Source: Amoeboaphelidium protococcarum (taxonomy: Eukaryota > Aphelidiomycota > Aphelidea). From it: a DNA stretch of 64,000 nucleotides. The notes beneath the pieces were generated by a model. It saw only the letters and a list, made by a program, of their open reading frames with translations, was not told the origin of the DNA and ran no database searches. Where the stretch lies: contig JALECJ010000256.1 in assembly GCA_023515745.1 (NCBI GenBank), positions 2,767,868 to 2,831,867 on the forward strand. The letters run 5' to 3'. Position numbers and translations under genes: made by a program. Of this stretch, positions 22,803 through 34,605 are shown one piece after another. Every line of letters starts with the position of its first letter. Position 1 is the stretch's first letter.

Positions 22803-23408
22803 TTTCTTTTACTAATTAAGATAGCTATTGATTTTAACATAAAACAATAATAATTTGAAATTGAAAAAAGAAACAGAACTCAAGTAACAACTTTATATAG
22901 TGTACACGCAATTCGCTCTTATGCTATAGCACTTACTTCGCATGATTGGCGCAACTTAACGATATTTAACGGCAACCAATCATGTTTTCACACGATATTG
23001 TTTGATACTATTCTTGGTCACACAGCTACTGTTACTATATATAAGTGCGACCCCTATTTATAAAAGCAACAAGTTGTGAATTATATTGAAGACACAAAGC
23101 GGAAATGATGAATCGCCGCGTGGAATTTGATTCACCTAAATGAATTAAAATCGGATTTTTGATCACAAGATTGAGATTCAACACGTTTAAATATAGGCGT
23201 CTCTATAATGGACAGTACACAGTTCATTTTCTAGACGTGTCTCAGTACTTCATATCAGTGATGATGTCCAATAGAATTACAATCTTTGCCAGAAATAGAA
23301 TCGATTCAGCTTAAAATAGTATCGACTGATCGATAGAACCGGACAAATTTACTGTACTAGCTTTCTACTTGCTTATTCACAAAAAGTATATACCTAAAAA
23401 ATCTCAAA
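22803..23408. other. Intergenic, 606 bp
   Basis: A/T-rich spacer between divergent ORFs. It contains CCAAT-like and TATATATAA-like sequences (around 22978 and 23034) that could serve as promoter elements. No ORF longer than about 20 codons with a credible composition, and no RNA gene or clear repeat, is visible. Confidence 0.45.
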
Positions 23409-23861
23409 ATGACGTTACCACTAGAAATAATTCAGTAGATTTCATTGCAGGCCGTAAGTAATGCAGATTACGCGTAAATGAGTTTGACATGCAGCGCAAT
23501 GCGCCGTTATCTACAATCACCGCTGAGATTGAAACAATTCATGATGGAAAAGTTTGACGGCGACTACGCGTTTGCACTGCTATATGTGATTTAACGATAT
23601 AATACTCATAATACATTTAAATTGATTTTTGAGTAGTTGTGTATGGATCTGAATGGTGTAAACTGCAAGACGTTGGATGGCACGTTGTTAAGATCTTGTC
23701 TAAGTGTCGAAAAGCCTGTTAAAGCTCGGCTGTTGTTACTCCGTGCGATTCATCGGGTGAATGCATAGTGCAATGATGACACTGTCAGTAACAATTTAGA
23801 TATAGAGCAGTTATCCAGTTGGTCGGGACTATGCTTATACAATTAAAATGCTCATGTATGA
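23409..23861 (+). CDS. F-box-like protein, small
   Basis: 150 residues, ending at TGA. The N-terminus, LPLEIIQQISLQAVSNAD followed by MSLTCSAMRRYL, has the LP.EI...I......D.......C...R pattern of an F-box, the Skp1-binding motif of SCF ubiquitin ligases. The remaining 100 residues are helical with no recognised repeat. It lies beside the OB-fold/helicase pair, in the opposite orientation. F-box assignment is by pattern only. Confidence 0.5.
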
Positions 23862-23933
23862 TTATACCCAAGAGTTATAAAACTGTCATTTACTTCATAT
23901 ATAATCATTTCAAACCATATTTCATTTCATCTT

Positions 23934-25535
23934 TCAGGCATTCGAAGACTTTGGATCGAACACGCCGTGAAAATTGTAGTTCATAACTGTCCCTAACCAA
24001 GCACGCGCAACTTCAGTCATGGATTTCGCATCCAAAATAATTAGGTAACTTTCTGCTTTCTCATGATCCAAAATTACACTTAGAATTACGCCATCATCTT
24101 CACTATCGCCTTCAGGATTAGCAATAAAGATTGGCTCTGCTGGAACTCCTCTTCCTTCGGGGCGATAGACGGCAATCACATTGTCACCTCCTGCAATTAA
24201 ATTCTGAATATCAATCTTGATTATGCAATTAAACAGCTACTCAACATTAATCTTCTAGCCTCCGACTGCGTACACGTAATGTGGTTATCTCTAGTAGAAG
24301 GCGTCATTAATTCTGGGAAGTTCAAAGTGATGTTCCAGAGGATAGATTTTGAATGAAGCCTCAGCAATGGCATTAGTACTCTCAGATGCAACATTAGGCA
24401 GAGTGATGCGATAAAACTCTGCAACCGTTCTGCTCATATCAGCTTTGCGAGATAAATTTTCCACAGTTAAATCATCATTAACAGCAGAAGACTGATAGCC
24501 ACATAGATCTATAACAACATCTCCATCCAGATCAAACGCATTAATCGTATGAAATACAAAATACGGATCGGAGCGATAAGTTTTCACAAGTTTGCTGGTA
24601 CTACGGTCAAACACGTAATACTTTACACCCTATTCAGGTAGCCACTAGAATTCGTCAGACAAATTTTAACTATACAGCATAGCGATTGGATTTTTAACAA
24701 TGTATGGCTAAAACAAGATCACCAGATACGACTGAGTAAGGGCAAAACTGTGTACGTAGGATAGAGACACGTTACTAACAGTTTCAAACAGGCGGACTTT
24801 CCCACTCTTTTCCACAGAGAAAGCTGTCAATTTGTTCACTGCTCCAGCTGATAGTGAGAAATTAAAATACTCGCCAGTCACTGGATCGCTACAGGCATGA
24901 GAAGCGCTAAACTATCCATTCAACTGAGGGTGAACTTTGGCGTAGCTCTTTACAGACTGAGAGATCAAAGTGTCTTTGTCCATGACATCATACATGTTCG
25001 CATCAGTTGTGATCACCAACTTGTTATCGCCTGACTAAGTGACACCAGGCATTTACGCGTAAGGAACTACATTGATGTTTGGCGGGAACTTGGAAATCTT
25101 CAATACACGCTTGAATGCTTGAAAGAACTTGCCATACAGAGTGACGCAAGGATCCGCTGGCTGTTTGCCCCAGAAGATCATCGACTGAGGATCATTCAGA
25201 AACGTTTCGCCAACCTTTGCTGCGTTTCCTCTTCTACTGTACTTGACCGTGGCAGTCCCACCATCCACCTCAAATCTGTGAATCAGCTGCAGACCATCGA
25301 ACCAGTGTGCAAATTGTCTTTACTTTCCAGTAGCTTCATCCCTTAAGACGAATTATCCTGGACCGCTTCTACATTCTAAAATCGGTTTTGTTAGAAGTAA
25401 AGTGTGACGATGATGATATCCTTACCTGAACAATACACCTTGAAGCCATTTAGGAATCTGCCCAGACACTTTACATTATGCCGGTTCATGGATCTCCGGA
25501 TAAGTCTAGAATCCTAGATCCAACTCAAAAGTCAT
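23934..25535 (-). CDS. Carotenoid cleavage oxygenase (RPE65/BCO family)
   Basis: 514 residues in two exons (25535-25426 and 25368-23934) with a 57-nt intron GTAAGG...TGTAG. Splicing recreates the family N-terminus, SGQIPKWLQGVLFR joined to SGPGQF, as in P.WL.G.L.RNGPG. HWFDGLQLIHRFE follows. Four His that would bind the catalytic Fe(II) are found in SASHACSD, YVHSFAL, VFHTINAF and NFHGVFDP, near residues 194, 241, 311 and 503, very close to their spacing in animal RPE65. The family cleaves carotenoids or related alkenes with O2; the substrate is unknown. In a zoosporic organism, retinal formation for a photoreceptor is possible but speculative. Confidence 0.9.
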
Positions 25536-26689
25536 TTATTGTATGAGAATTTTATCAATCTTGATTAGAAATACGCGGCTTGAGTAATCAAACAGATGTT
25601 TTTGCTGCGCCTCTCTTTAAGTTTAAAGGGCGATTTTGGCCTCTAGCAGCTATGATTATGCAATGATTTTCCTGGTCCCATTTCGCTTTTGAAGACTGCA
25701 AAAAGTTTCTGCGCTGCTCCCTTATCTCCGTCCGATGAATACTACGCCAAGTTCTAAAATGAGAGGCATATGCGTGCTCTCTTACTCAGCTTGCTTGTGG
25801 ATAAGTTCTAATGTGTCGAAAGTATGAAAGGCTGTTCCCGATGATCAAATGTAAAATCCTGTGAGTAATTCGCTGAGACATATACTCCACTATTGGCTGA
25901 TTAATCAATGTGCACACATTCAGAGCTGTATGTGATTTGTTACCAAAAGTTATTTCGCGTCTACTGAGCCTAAGCTAACTAATTAAGGCAAAATTGGCCT
26001 TTGCTTTCTTTTGTGGATAGTATCTGCCATTAGTGCGATCAAAAATTCTTGGGCTAGTTAAGTTGAAGACTTAATATTGCAATTTTGGTACCCGAGATTC
26101 TAAGCAACGGGTTCTTCAAAAGATATTTTGAAGCAATTGGAGAAGAATACCATGCCCTGGTGCTGCGATCAGTTTATCTTGCTGCGCTGGCCGCCAAAAT
26201 ACAAGGTGGTGACTTTCTGGAGGTGGCGAGAAATACATTGCGCCTCAAGATGGAAATGCTGGGGTAGATCAATTAAGACTACCGTCCAGAAATGTCCAAT
26301 GCTCTGAGAAGAGAGCTTGATGAAGGCGCAATGTCAGATGAGTGAAAAGCCGAACTTTGAAAAATGCCAGAGTCGATAAATATTGTCGGAATGAAGATGG
26401 CGATGAGGCCCGACTAGTATAAATAAAGGTTGAAAATCATGAACGAATAGACTTTATTCCACTGATGAACTTGAATTACTATCAGTCTTGTACACTTTTA
26501 CAACAATATTATAGTATCCACTGTGAAGTACACTGATCTTCCGCTGACCGAAGGCGTTCACTGATGTCAACGCGTCGGCGAACCGCGGTATGATCTCCCC
26601 TTTCCAAGGCGTTAACTTAATCGGTGTGAAAATTCTCCACTTATACTCACTGAGCAAGCGATTTGAATTAAAAATTCTGCCTCTACTTT
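25536..26689. other. Gene-poor stretch with possible gene remnants, 1.15 kb
   Basis: This interval separates carotenoid oxygenase and the alpha/beta hydrolase. It holds a plus-strand fragment (26085-26345, listed separately) and an overlapping minus-strand open frame 26334-26657 (107 codons to TGA, beginning MLSEYKWRIF), neither with a recognised family. The first 500 bp show only chance-length frames. I see no RNA gene or repeat. Confidence 0.4.
26085..26345 (+). pseudogene. Unrecognised protein fragment
   Basis: An 86-codon open frame ending at TGA with a coherent helical composition (GFFKRYFEAIGEEYHALVLR, then VARNTLRLKMEML). It has no ATG before its coding-like part and a TGA stands 21 bp upstream, so it is either a 3' exon with an unseen upstream exon or a remnant. 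No family is recognised. Confidence 0.25.
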
Positions 26690-27877
26690 ATGCCTACATA
26701 GCCCAATCAAGCGAAGATGATGTTACAACTGATACAGGCTTTAATGCGATGGATGATTAAGATTGCAGTGCTTCTAATGACATTCCCTTTTTATGCACCT
26801 GTTGCAGCTTTGTATTGGCTCAAGGCTTACGATCCCGTTCTAAAGACTTACCACTTTCCTCACTCTGAATTACTTCTGTATGACTAGATTCGACCACAAA
26901 GTTTACATGAAATATTACTTTCCATATATGAATTCAGTCTCGTTATAGCAAAGACTTATTATGCTGTTGGTGACTAATTGCTTTTCTGGTTTGGCAATTT
27001 TAATGTGCTGAGACTGGGTGTTGATTACATGAAGTGTTATTATGATTACTGGAATGGGGTTGTTGTCATACGAGAGTACCAAGTGCGTGATGATAAACAT
27101 GATATACTTCTGGACGTTTATAAATGCGCTTAGTAATAATAGAAGTCTAATGGGTCAAGTAGAGTTCTGATCTTTGTATATGGCGGTGCTTGGTCGTCCG
27201 GTACCAAGTCTACATACTTCTAGCTAGGAGTTTAGCTGTGCAAAGCATTGAAACAATACAATGCTGTTATTATTCCATAGTATGACGTGTATCCAAATGT
27301 CAGAATAGAATCTATGGTCCGTCAGGTACGTGATTCAATTATATATGTACGTGAAATGTATGGCAGCAGCTGTAAGATTGATTTGATGGCTCACTCTGCT
27401 GGTTGTCACATTGCATTATGGTCAATATTGAATTCAAAGGGTAAGTAGCCCAAGTTGCACAATCTCATTCTATTAGCTGGAGTTTATGATATCAATTAGC
27501 ATTATGACTATGAAAAGAGTCGGCATGTCCATCATTTAAGTGGAATGTGCCGCAGTATGGGATCTACTGAGCAAGGCATGCTCAAATGGTCACTGATCGA
27601 TAAAGAGACGATTAAAAAGTTGAAGGATGGTCGCGTGAATGAGGTTCATATCTTGCATGGAGATAAAGATCTTACTGTCCCCATGGCGTAAAGTGTTTAA
27701 ATGGCTGATTTATTATAGTAATGTTCTGTAAAATGTAATCTTATCACGGCCAAATAATTAGATCATTCTGCTGTTGTAATGTCACTAATGTCGCCGCTGT
27801 GGAATAGATCATATATGAAGTCTTTTGGCTTTGATGCCCGCGATTACATGCTCTAATATCTATAAACATTCAAATGA
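26690..27877 (+). CDS. Alpha/beta hydrolase, isoprenylcysteine-methylesterase-like
   Basis: 395 residues, one exon. Hydrophobic N-terminus with at least one membrane segment (IKIAVLLMTFPFYAPVAALY) and possibly a second near LLSIYEFSLVIAKTYY. The hydrolase core has VYGGAWSSG (oxyanion region; HGG in most relatives), the nucleophile in AHSAGCHIAL (about residue 235), the acid in HGDKDLTVP (about 325) and the His in LDHSAVV. The arrangement matches membrane-bound prenylcysteine methylesterases and related arylacetamide-type esterases. The true substrate cannot be read from sequence. Confidence 0.8.
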
Positions 27878-27977
27878 ATTAAATACTAAACTAAATATTT
27901 ACCATAGATGTTCATTTTACAAAGCTCAAGATTCAATGGAGAAATCTCAATTCAAGTGAGTCTCTCTCTCACTATTG

Positions 27978-29720
27978 TTAGAAATCAAATTCAGACCTGA
28001 AAAGGGACAGGTCGGCTCCATCAGATGCCAGCTGTACCAAATCGTGTCTGCCCATAAGAGAGAACGTTCTCCTCAATGTTTCCCACATGTTTCCACTCAA
28101 CTTGATGCTCTTGTAGTCGTTGTGAACATTCAACGCACTCAGAAAGTGCTCGGCAGCTTCTTTATAACAGCCAATGTTCATACAACTGACACCGAGATTG
28201 TACCTGGCACGTATGAACTGCGGCTTGATCTCCAGTGCTCGATCGTACGCAGCTATAGCCTCCTCCGACTTTCCACTATTGGCCAGAGTGGCTCCCAATC
28301 TATTCCAAAGCAAATAGTCATCTGGTCTCAGTTGTAAAGCCAGGCGGAAGCAATCGATACTCTTGTCAAATTGTCCAGTATTGTAGAACAGAATAGCGAG
28401 ACCAATCTAAAGCTCCGGATCGAGAGCATTATTCTACTACTTTCTGGCAATCTTTAGGTACGCGTTGGACAAACTATCATACACTTCATATATGGGCAGG
28501 TTCGTATCATCCTGCAACAAATCGGGAGCCAGCTATAGTACATCTTGGCGATACTTGTGACTGATCCACTACTTGAGGACACCAAATGCCTAATCATCCA
28601 AGCCTTCATTAGTATAAGAAACTGCTAGTGCTAATAGCGCTTGTAGATTACCAGGATCCGCGTTAACGGCCTTCTACAAAGCTACAATTGCAGGGTCCTC
28701 CTTCTCATTCTCAGCCTGGACAAGGCCAAGTTGGAGCCATGCATCCGAGTTTTGCAAATCCTTCTACACAGCGGCTTCATACGCCAAAGCAATGGTAGTA
28801 AGAGAAGCGGAAGCCTCCTTCTACAAACGCATACCTTCTCCATAAGGATCCTAATGGGTGAGGAATGGATTATCCTACTCAAACACATAATCCATGTCCT
28901 TATACTTGTTTGCCATACTACCAAAGGTATCTGTAGCCTGATCCCAATTTGGCTGAGACATTAACGCTTCGCCGTTAGCATTAGCCCAGGCTTAATTGAA
29001 TCCAAATTCATCATCATAACCATCGGCGAATTGATTATCTTACAGCTTCAAGTCTTGCCACGCACGCTCCAACTGTTCCATCTGATGATCAATCTTTTAA
29101 GCTTCCTACCACGTACTCTCCATCTCATCCAACCTCTAATTAATCTCTTACTCTGACCATTACTTCTGACTTCCAGATTACAGGCTCTTTGGATCCAGCG
29201 ATTGATCCCAGATACGGTCCAATGTCTAAGATATTTGCATCTCTTTTTAGGTCAGCTATTAGGCAGACGGCAGCTGGTAAGAGCTAAATTCATCCACAAA
29301 ATCAGTAGATCTTGACTGATATAGTGAAGATGGTGCCGGTATTGATGACTAGAAATCGTAATCCCGAAACTATTCAAGATTAACATCCGGATTATCAAAT
29401 CTCATACCAGCAAATTCCTAATTCCAATCACCAGAAACATTACGCAGCGGCTGCTTACCTTGCAGCTCACCATGTTATTATTACTATTACTACTATTAAG
29501 GCTCGGAGGGACTCTGCTTTATGTTAGATTGCTACCAGGCCTAATCAAATTCAGGAGAATACGCGACAGGCTGCTGCTGTGATTACGCAAGACGAGACTT
29601 GCGCTACTATGGGAGTTCTCTGTGCAAACCAATCTTATTGAAAGGCTACTTGATCTTGTTCAGTGGATTATTAAATCCAGAGCAATCACCTGCACCACCA
29701 CTACTACTTCCACTAAGCAT
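27978..29720 (-). CDS. PEX5: Peroxisomal targeting signal 1 receptor
   Basis: 580 residues, one exon, TGA at 27978. PEX5 is the cycling cytosolic receptor that carries PTS1 proteins into peroxisomes. The N-terminus DCSGFNNPLNKI holds the conserved Cys that is monoubiquitinated for receptor export. The disordered half contains several WxxxF/Y-like docking motifs (WNQEF, FDQAWQQ, FNQAWANAN). From about residue 320 TPR repeats follow (SDAWLQLGLVQAENEKEDPA, LWNRLGATLANSGKSEEAI, ARYNLGVSCMNIGCYKEA) and the PEX5 C-terminal helix bundle. A poly-Gln run coded largely by TAA/TAG lies at about residue 75. The final 3' end is 100 bp from the hydrolase gene. Confidence 0.94.
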
Positions 29721-29914
29721 TATTTTCTATTTAGAGTCGCTATAAATTCTAAAGAGACTTGCGCGGTAATTTGGTGTTAAAGAAAAGCCGATGACAAAAG
29801 GAGAAGTTATTGTACACACATCTTAACAACAGTTGACTAGAGTACCATCCGTAATGTGAGTATGAATCACCAATTAATAATAATTAAATTACTTGACGTC
29901 TTATGTATTTAAAT

Positions 29915-31289
29915 TCAATTATTTATAAGATTCTTGCAAATACCAATCCCTTTGCCAGTCAAGAGTCCAATAACAACTTTTCCACCCGAGTGAACAGCTA
30001 CAGAAGAGCCTTCAATGTCAGAATCGACAGCGTCGTCTCTGAACAAAACAGTGGATTTATACTTGACATTGTAATACAAATCTTCATCTTTATTCTCAAA
30101 GATCTACACCACCTGCGACCATGGTTTGAACGAAGCGCCAGGATGAGGCAGCGATCGCAAACCGGGCTGAAGCAGTCTTATCAGCCACGCAGGTAACGTT
30201 AATCCTAAAGATCGTGCCATATAATTTATAATTTTAGGATGTCCAGCAACTAGGACGCGTCCACTCTTATCCACAGAGATATTATCTGGACACATACCGA
30301 CTTGAACGACCGCTTCCGGTTTACTTTCAACAGTCACCTGCCTCTCCTTCTTACCACGGTGAAGTTTGTGAATAGAAACTGAGCCCAGTGATGAAGATGC
30401 AATGTACAAATGATCACTGTGAACCAAAATACCGTTAGGATATGGAATACCATCCAACAAGACTGTACAACTCACATCTGACGCGTCAACAGTGGACCAA
30501 TTGCAGGCGACAACATTGCCAGACGGACGAGACGCAAATTCTTCAAACAATCTCCACCCAAAACTATCAATAGATTGATGATCATTCGTTACCAATATCT
30601 ATTACGTTGAAAGGAAAATAACATCATTCGGAGTGGTTATTAATTAATGCTGGATTGAGAATCTAAAAGTCAACTTGGCCTGCTTCAAGTCCAAATTGTA
30701 TACATCAATCACCGAACCATCCAGCTAATGGTTTATCGAGGCGACCTGTAATTATCCTCCATCTGATTACGACTAATGGATATGGATACCATGTAGAACC
30801 AACTTATGCGGAGCACCAACCACTTTTACTTGATTCAACACCTCAGTCTACTCATTTACAATTTAATAAGGTCAGCACATCTCAAGCACAAATATAAAGA
30901 TTACCTTGACATTTAAGAGATAAAAATTGTCAGTAGTCAGACTATCAAATGTAGTACTATTAACATTTCTCTTATTTCTTGGTGGCCACCATAGTTTATG
31001 CTGATCCAAGTTGCCGCACGCTAATAGAACGAAATCTTCATTTGCAGGCACTACTTGCATATCCTCACAAGCCTAAATCTAGTCTTTGAACCTCAATTTA
31101 CAGTTCTCAGTATTCACCAAAGACAGCTCATTAATCACATTCCCTACATTTACTGTAATATAATCGATGATTACAACAATGTAAACATGACTACCTAGTA
31201 TAAAATCTACCTTTATCAAGAACGTGATACAACTGAGGCCCAAGTATGGCGAGTATTGCGGCTACTACTCCAATAATTACGTAACTCAT
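29915..31289 (-). CDS. Paraoxonase/arylesterase family protein
   Basis: 419 residues in three exons (31289-31211, 31152-30905, 30847-29915) with introns of 58 and 57 nt. An N-terminal signal anchor (VIIGVVAAILAILGP) is followed by a six-bladed propeller. All PON calcium-site landmarks are visible: ACEDMQ, HGIHIH (active-site His region), TPNDVIF, TNDHQSID, PYPNGIL and CPDNISVD. The C-terminus GKVVIGLL matches the last propeller strand. Animal PONs hydrolyse lactones and arylesters. Splice sites were chosen because they join blocks in frame in the order seen in PON1. Confidence 0.88.
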
Positions 31290-31686
31290 ATCTTTCCGTC
31301 AGTCGTTGCTGGATAGAAGAGATTTAGAGTTACGCTGGGAAGATGAGCTACTCAGAGTCTTACAGCAGTAACGAACGAGCGGAACAGCTTGAGGGGAACA
31401 GCGAGCGATTGGCCGATCGGCGGCGACAACCTTGAAATACCAGCAACTCTACACGCGCGCATGAAAGTGAAACCAGCTTAGAAGGAGAGAGAGAGATTGC
31501 GATCAAACTGCATTTAGTTGCCAACACACTGATCATCAGACAACGCCAGTGACAACACTGACGACATGATGGCTATTAATAACTTGATCATTTCTTTTAT
31601 GCCCCCAATTTGTTTGAATTCTATCGCATATCAGAGGCATATATACTCTCTAACGAATACATCTATTATATTAATTTGTATCAAGG
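31290..31686. other. Divergent promoter region, 397 bp
   Basis: Spacer between paraoxonase (minus) and the Rua1-domain gene (plus). It contains a 32-codon open frame from ATG at 31343 (MSYSESYSSNERAEQLEG...) ending at TGA, which could be a 5' exon or upstream ORF of the Rua1 gene, and a CCAAT-box-like GATTGGC. No other structure is seen. Confidence 0.4.
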
Positions 31687-33135
31687 ATGTAAAGACAAGA
31701 AGATTTTTATCAGAGTGCAAGTGGTCGGTATAACAACACTAATGATGGACATCGTCGTCTGTCTCCACAAGGCACCGAATATGCCACTAATCCGAATAGC
31801 AATCAGAAGATTACTGGACATCAGACTGCCACAGGAGTGTAGATTTACAATGCTATTGGAAAGTCCCCCAGGGAGTAGACTATTGAGGCAATTTAAAATA
31901 AGATTCAGAGTAACTCAATGATGCCGCCGGTTAATCAGTAGCCGTTTGAGCCTCTGCGGAAGAAAGCGCCTCTGTTTCAGACCAGATCATTGCCGTCTCC
32001 AGGGAAAGGACCCAAATATGAAACATAATACTAGCCGGTCCCGTATGATGGTAATGCCATGAGCTTTAGTGGGAATAGTATTGTTGGTGATGCCGGTGGA
32101 GATGGTCTTAGAGATGAAGAAGTTTACATGGTGGTCGAGAATCAAAGCAATCTACCCAGACGCCTGAGTGAGAGAGATGCTCCTCTATCGGCAGCTTCGT
32201 CAAAAGACTCTTATGCGGCGTCAATGCTTCTCCAATTTTCAACTTCCACCACGTAGCTGAATGAAGTTGAACCAATTACCACGGGCGGGCCGTAGCGAAG
32301 GAGAAGAAAGCGTGCCTCGTCCAAGCATGATTTGATTCTACCTTATCCTCAGCAGCAACCACAATAAACTCCGTTCAGAGTGAGATAATCGTTTTCTGCT
32401 GATTAAGCTCAAGCTTCGTATAATGGTGCTGAAAGTCTTATGCTGTCTGATTTGAGATCAAAGCGACTGGGCTTCTCTGATTCCATGCAATCTTTGGTGT
32501 TTGCCGCGTCTTTGCCATCTCCTATCAAGAGTCAATTTTAGGATGATTTACAACTGCCGTCACTCAGTCAAGCTTTCCCATTTGAGCCTTATCAAGAGCT
32601 GCCGGATAAAGTGGTGTCTAAATACGCGCCTAGCCGCTCAAGAAACACCGCCAGAGTGTCTGTGGATATTGTAACCAAAGAACAGTTTGACAAGATCTAG
32701 TCTAATCTCCCTGTGGAGAGAAAATTGCCTCTTGACACTCTCCATAAGGAGGTGGTTGGGATTCCAGGAATCGCTGTGTAGGAGGCCCGAGATGCTAGTG
32801 ATTTATACTCTCCTAGATTTGTCAGAGATCATGGATCATTGCGTGAAGGACTCTGTCTTCTGTGCGAGTAACCACATTGGCACAAGATTAAAGTTAGTTC
32901 TTATTGGTAGCATATGCACTGGACTCATGGAGTGAGCTCGTCATCTAAATCACAAATGCCAAAGCCTGAAGAGACGCGACTGTCAACAAAAGACGGTCGG
33001 AAAGAAGGCTTGTGTCCATGTTGTCACAATTGGGTGCTGGTTGAGAGTTACTACAACAACAAGGACCCAAATGATCTTACTGTATGGTGGAAACATATTC
33101 AAAAATGCTTGCAGTTAAAAAAGAAATAGAATTGA
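31687..33135 (+). CDS. Transcription regulator with Rua1-type C-terminal zinc domain
   Basis: 482 residues, start taken as the first Met after an in-frame TGA. Residues 1-365 are disordered, Ser/Gln/Pro-rich. The C-terminal 115 residues hold the domain named after Ustilago Rua1: DLYSPRFVRDHG, REGLCLLCEQPHWHKIKVSSYWQHM (given in pieces: REGLCLLC, HKIKVSSYWQH), HGVSS, KEGLCPCCHNWV and VWWKHIQKC, with paired Cys and His as zinc ligands. The domain is known from fungi, where Rua1 controls ustilagic-acid genes. This is one of the best indications that the host belongs near fungi. An additional 5' exon is possible. Confidence 0.83.
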
Positions 33136-33296
33136 ATTTCGGTACAATACAAGAGTGGGGAAGTTTTGTAATACCATAATCTAGTTTAACAATCTTTTTT
33201 ATTTCTGTTTACTAGATTAAGAGTTGAAATAATTAACATTATCATTTAAGCAAAATCAAAACCTGTATTTTTAAATTCATCTGCTTTGAAGCTTTA

Positions 33297-34430
33297 ATGC
33301 CTGAAAAGTAGATGGAGCAATAAAAGACCAAGAGCGATGATTATCCCCTGCCTGCCGGGTGGCGTAAAGCCGTGAGTTCAGCTCACAATTAGAAAGCATA
33401 TTTCATTAATGATGTGACTAAGGAGACATCTTGGGTCGATCCGAGAGATGCTCTTTGGAAGCCAAAGACCTGGCAGAAGTGTAAGGGAGACGAAGTACCT
33501 TATGGATGGGAGATTGCGTATGATGAAGCTGTTGGTCGCTACTTTATTGACCACTTGAATAAGCGCAACTTGCTTGATGATCCTCGTGATAACAAGCCTA
33601 AAGAGTAGCTGAAACAAGTCCAATAACACATCGAATCTGCTACTAGCGTTATTCAGTCTAAGCAAAAGACTTTGAGATTGAAAAAGGATGAACTTGCTAA
33701 ATTTAAATAGCAAATGATGAAGGAGTAGAATATTGCAAGTAGTGACCCTACTGATGAAGTCATACAACTGCAGAACGATATTGAACAGTCTTCCCAGGCA
33801 GTCGATGCCATTAAATAAGTTATTCAGGATTTGGAGTTGGATCAAACAGATCAACTAACTAGATAAAAGTAAATTTTAGAGAAGATTGATTAATTGAAGC
33901 AAGACTTGGAAGAGCAAGCGAGAGTTAGAGCCGGCCTCGAGGAGCACCTGACTGAGATGAAGTAGAACTTTGAGCATTCTAAATAGGATGACGCGGCTCT
34001 TGAACAAGCAATGGCCTCAGCTACAGAAGTGATCACAGGTACTATACGCATTAAGAAGCAAAAGTAGACACCATCTTCCGAAGCGAATACTTCAACCTAA
34101 AGTATGAAATAGTAGACGAGGATTGAGAGAGAGTTTGAGCTGTTGTCGTTGCAGAAGTAACTGCAGATTGAACAAGATGAGATTGCCCGTCTAAAAGAAA
34201 TAGCTCAGAGAGCAAAGGCTGAAATTGCCAAGGCTCTGGCAATGCCGTATGATCAGCGTCAGGCTGGCAAGAAGCAGCTGTGGATCCAGTTGATGATTGA
34301 GAATGCAAACAAGAGTCAAACGATTCGTTTCAATATGAAGTAGAAGTATAACTCGGCCGTTGATGCTGGCGATGTTCTGAACTTTAGAGAGAAGATGCTG
34401 TTCTTCACCAGTAATCCTTTACAGAAATGA
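33297..34430 (+). CDS. KIBRA/WWC-like tandem WW-domain coiled-coil protein
   Basis: 377 residues, one exon. Two WW domains: residues about 17-50 (LPAGWRKAVSS, YFINDVTKETSWVDPRD) and about 63-95 (VPYGWEIAYDEAVGRYFIDH, NLLDDPRD). Between them lies ALWKPKTWQKCKGDE, which has the spacing and character of the KIBRA linker (KP.TF..C..DELP.GWE). The second WW lacks the second Trp, as in KIBRA. The rest is a long charged coiled coil. The C2 domain and aPKC-binding tail of animal KIBRA are absent. In animals KIBRA acts upstream in Hippo signalling by binding PPxY proteins. Confidence 0.85.
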
Positions 34431-34605
34431 TTACTTATTCGGTGTGTTGGTTGTCTGCGTTAAATTGAACGGAGATTAGGCAGAGGCGTGAACTTGATGA
34501 AACTTGTTAACTTGAACTCATATCTTTTGTTTTCTCCTTTACCGTAGTTTTAAAATTTACAGTTTACTTAACTTGGCCACAATACATATAATTTTATTAA
34601 GAAGA

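Noticed and set aside
33378-33854. 158-codon minus-strand open frame
   Set aside because: It is antisense to the coiled coil of the KIBRA-like gene. Its Leu/Phe-rich composition is the mirror of Gln/Lys/Glu codons and has no family features.
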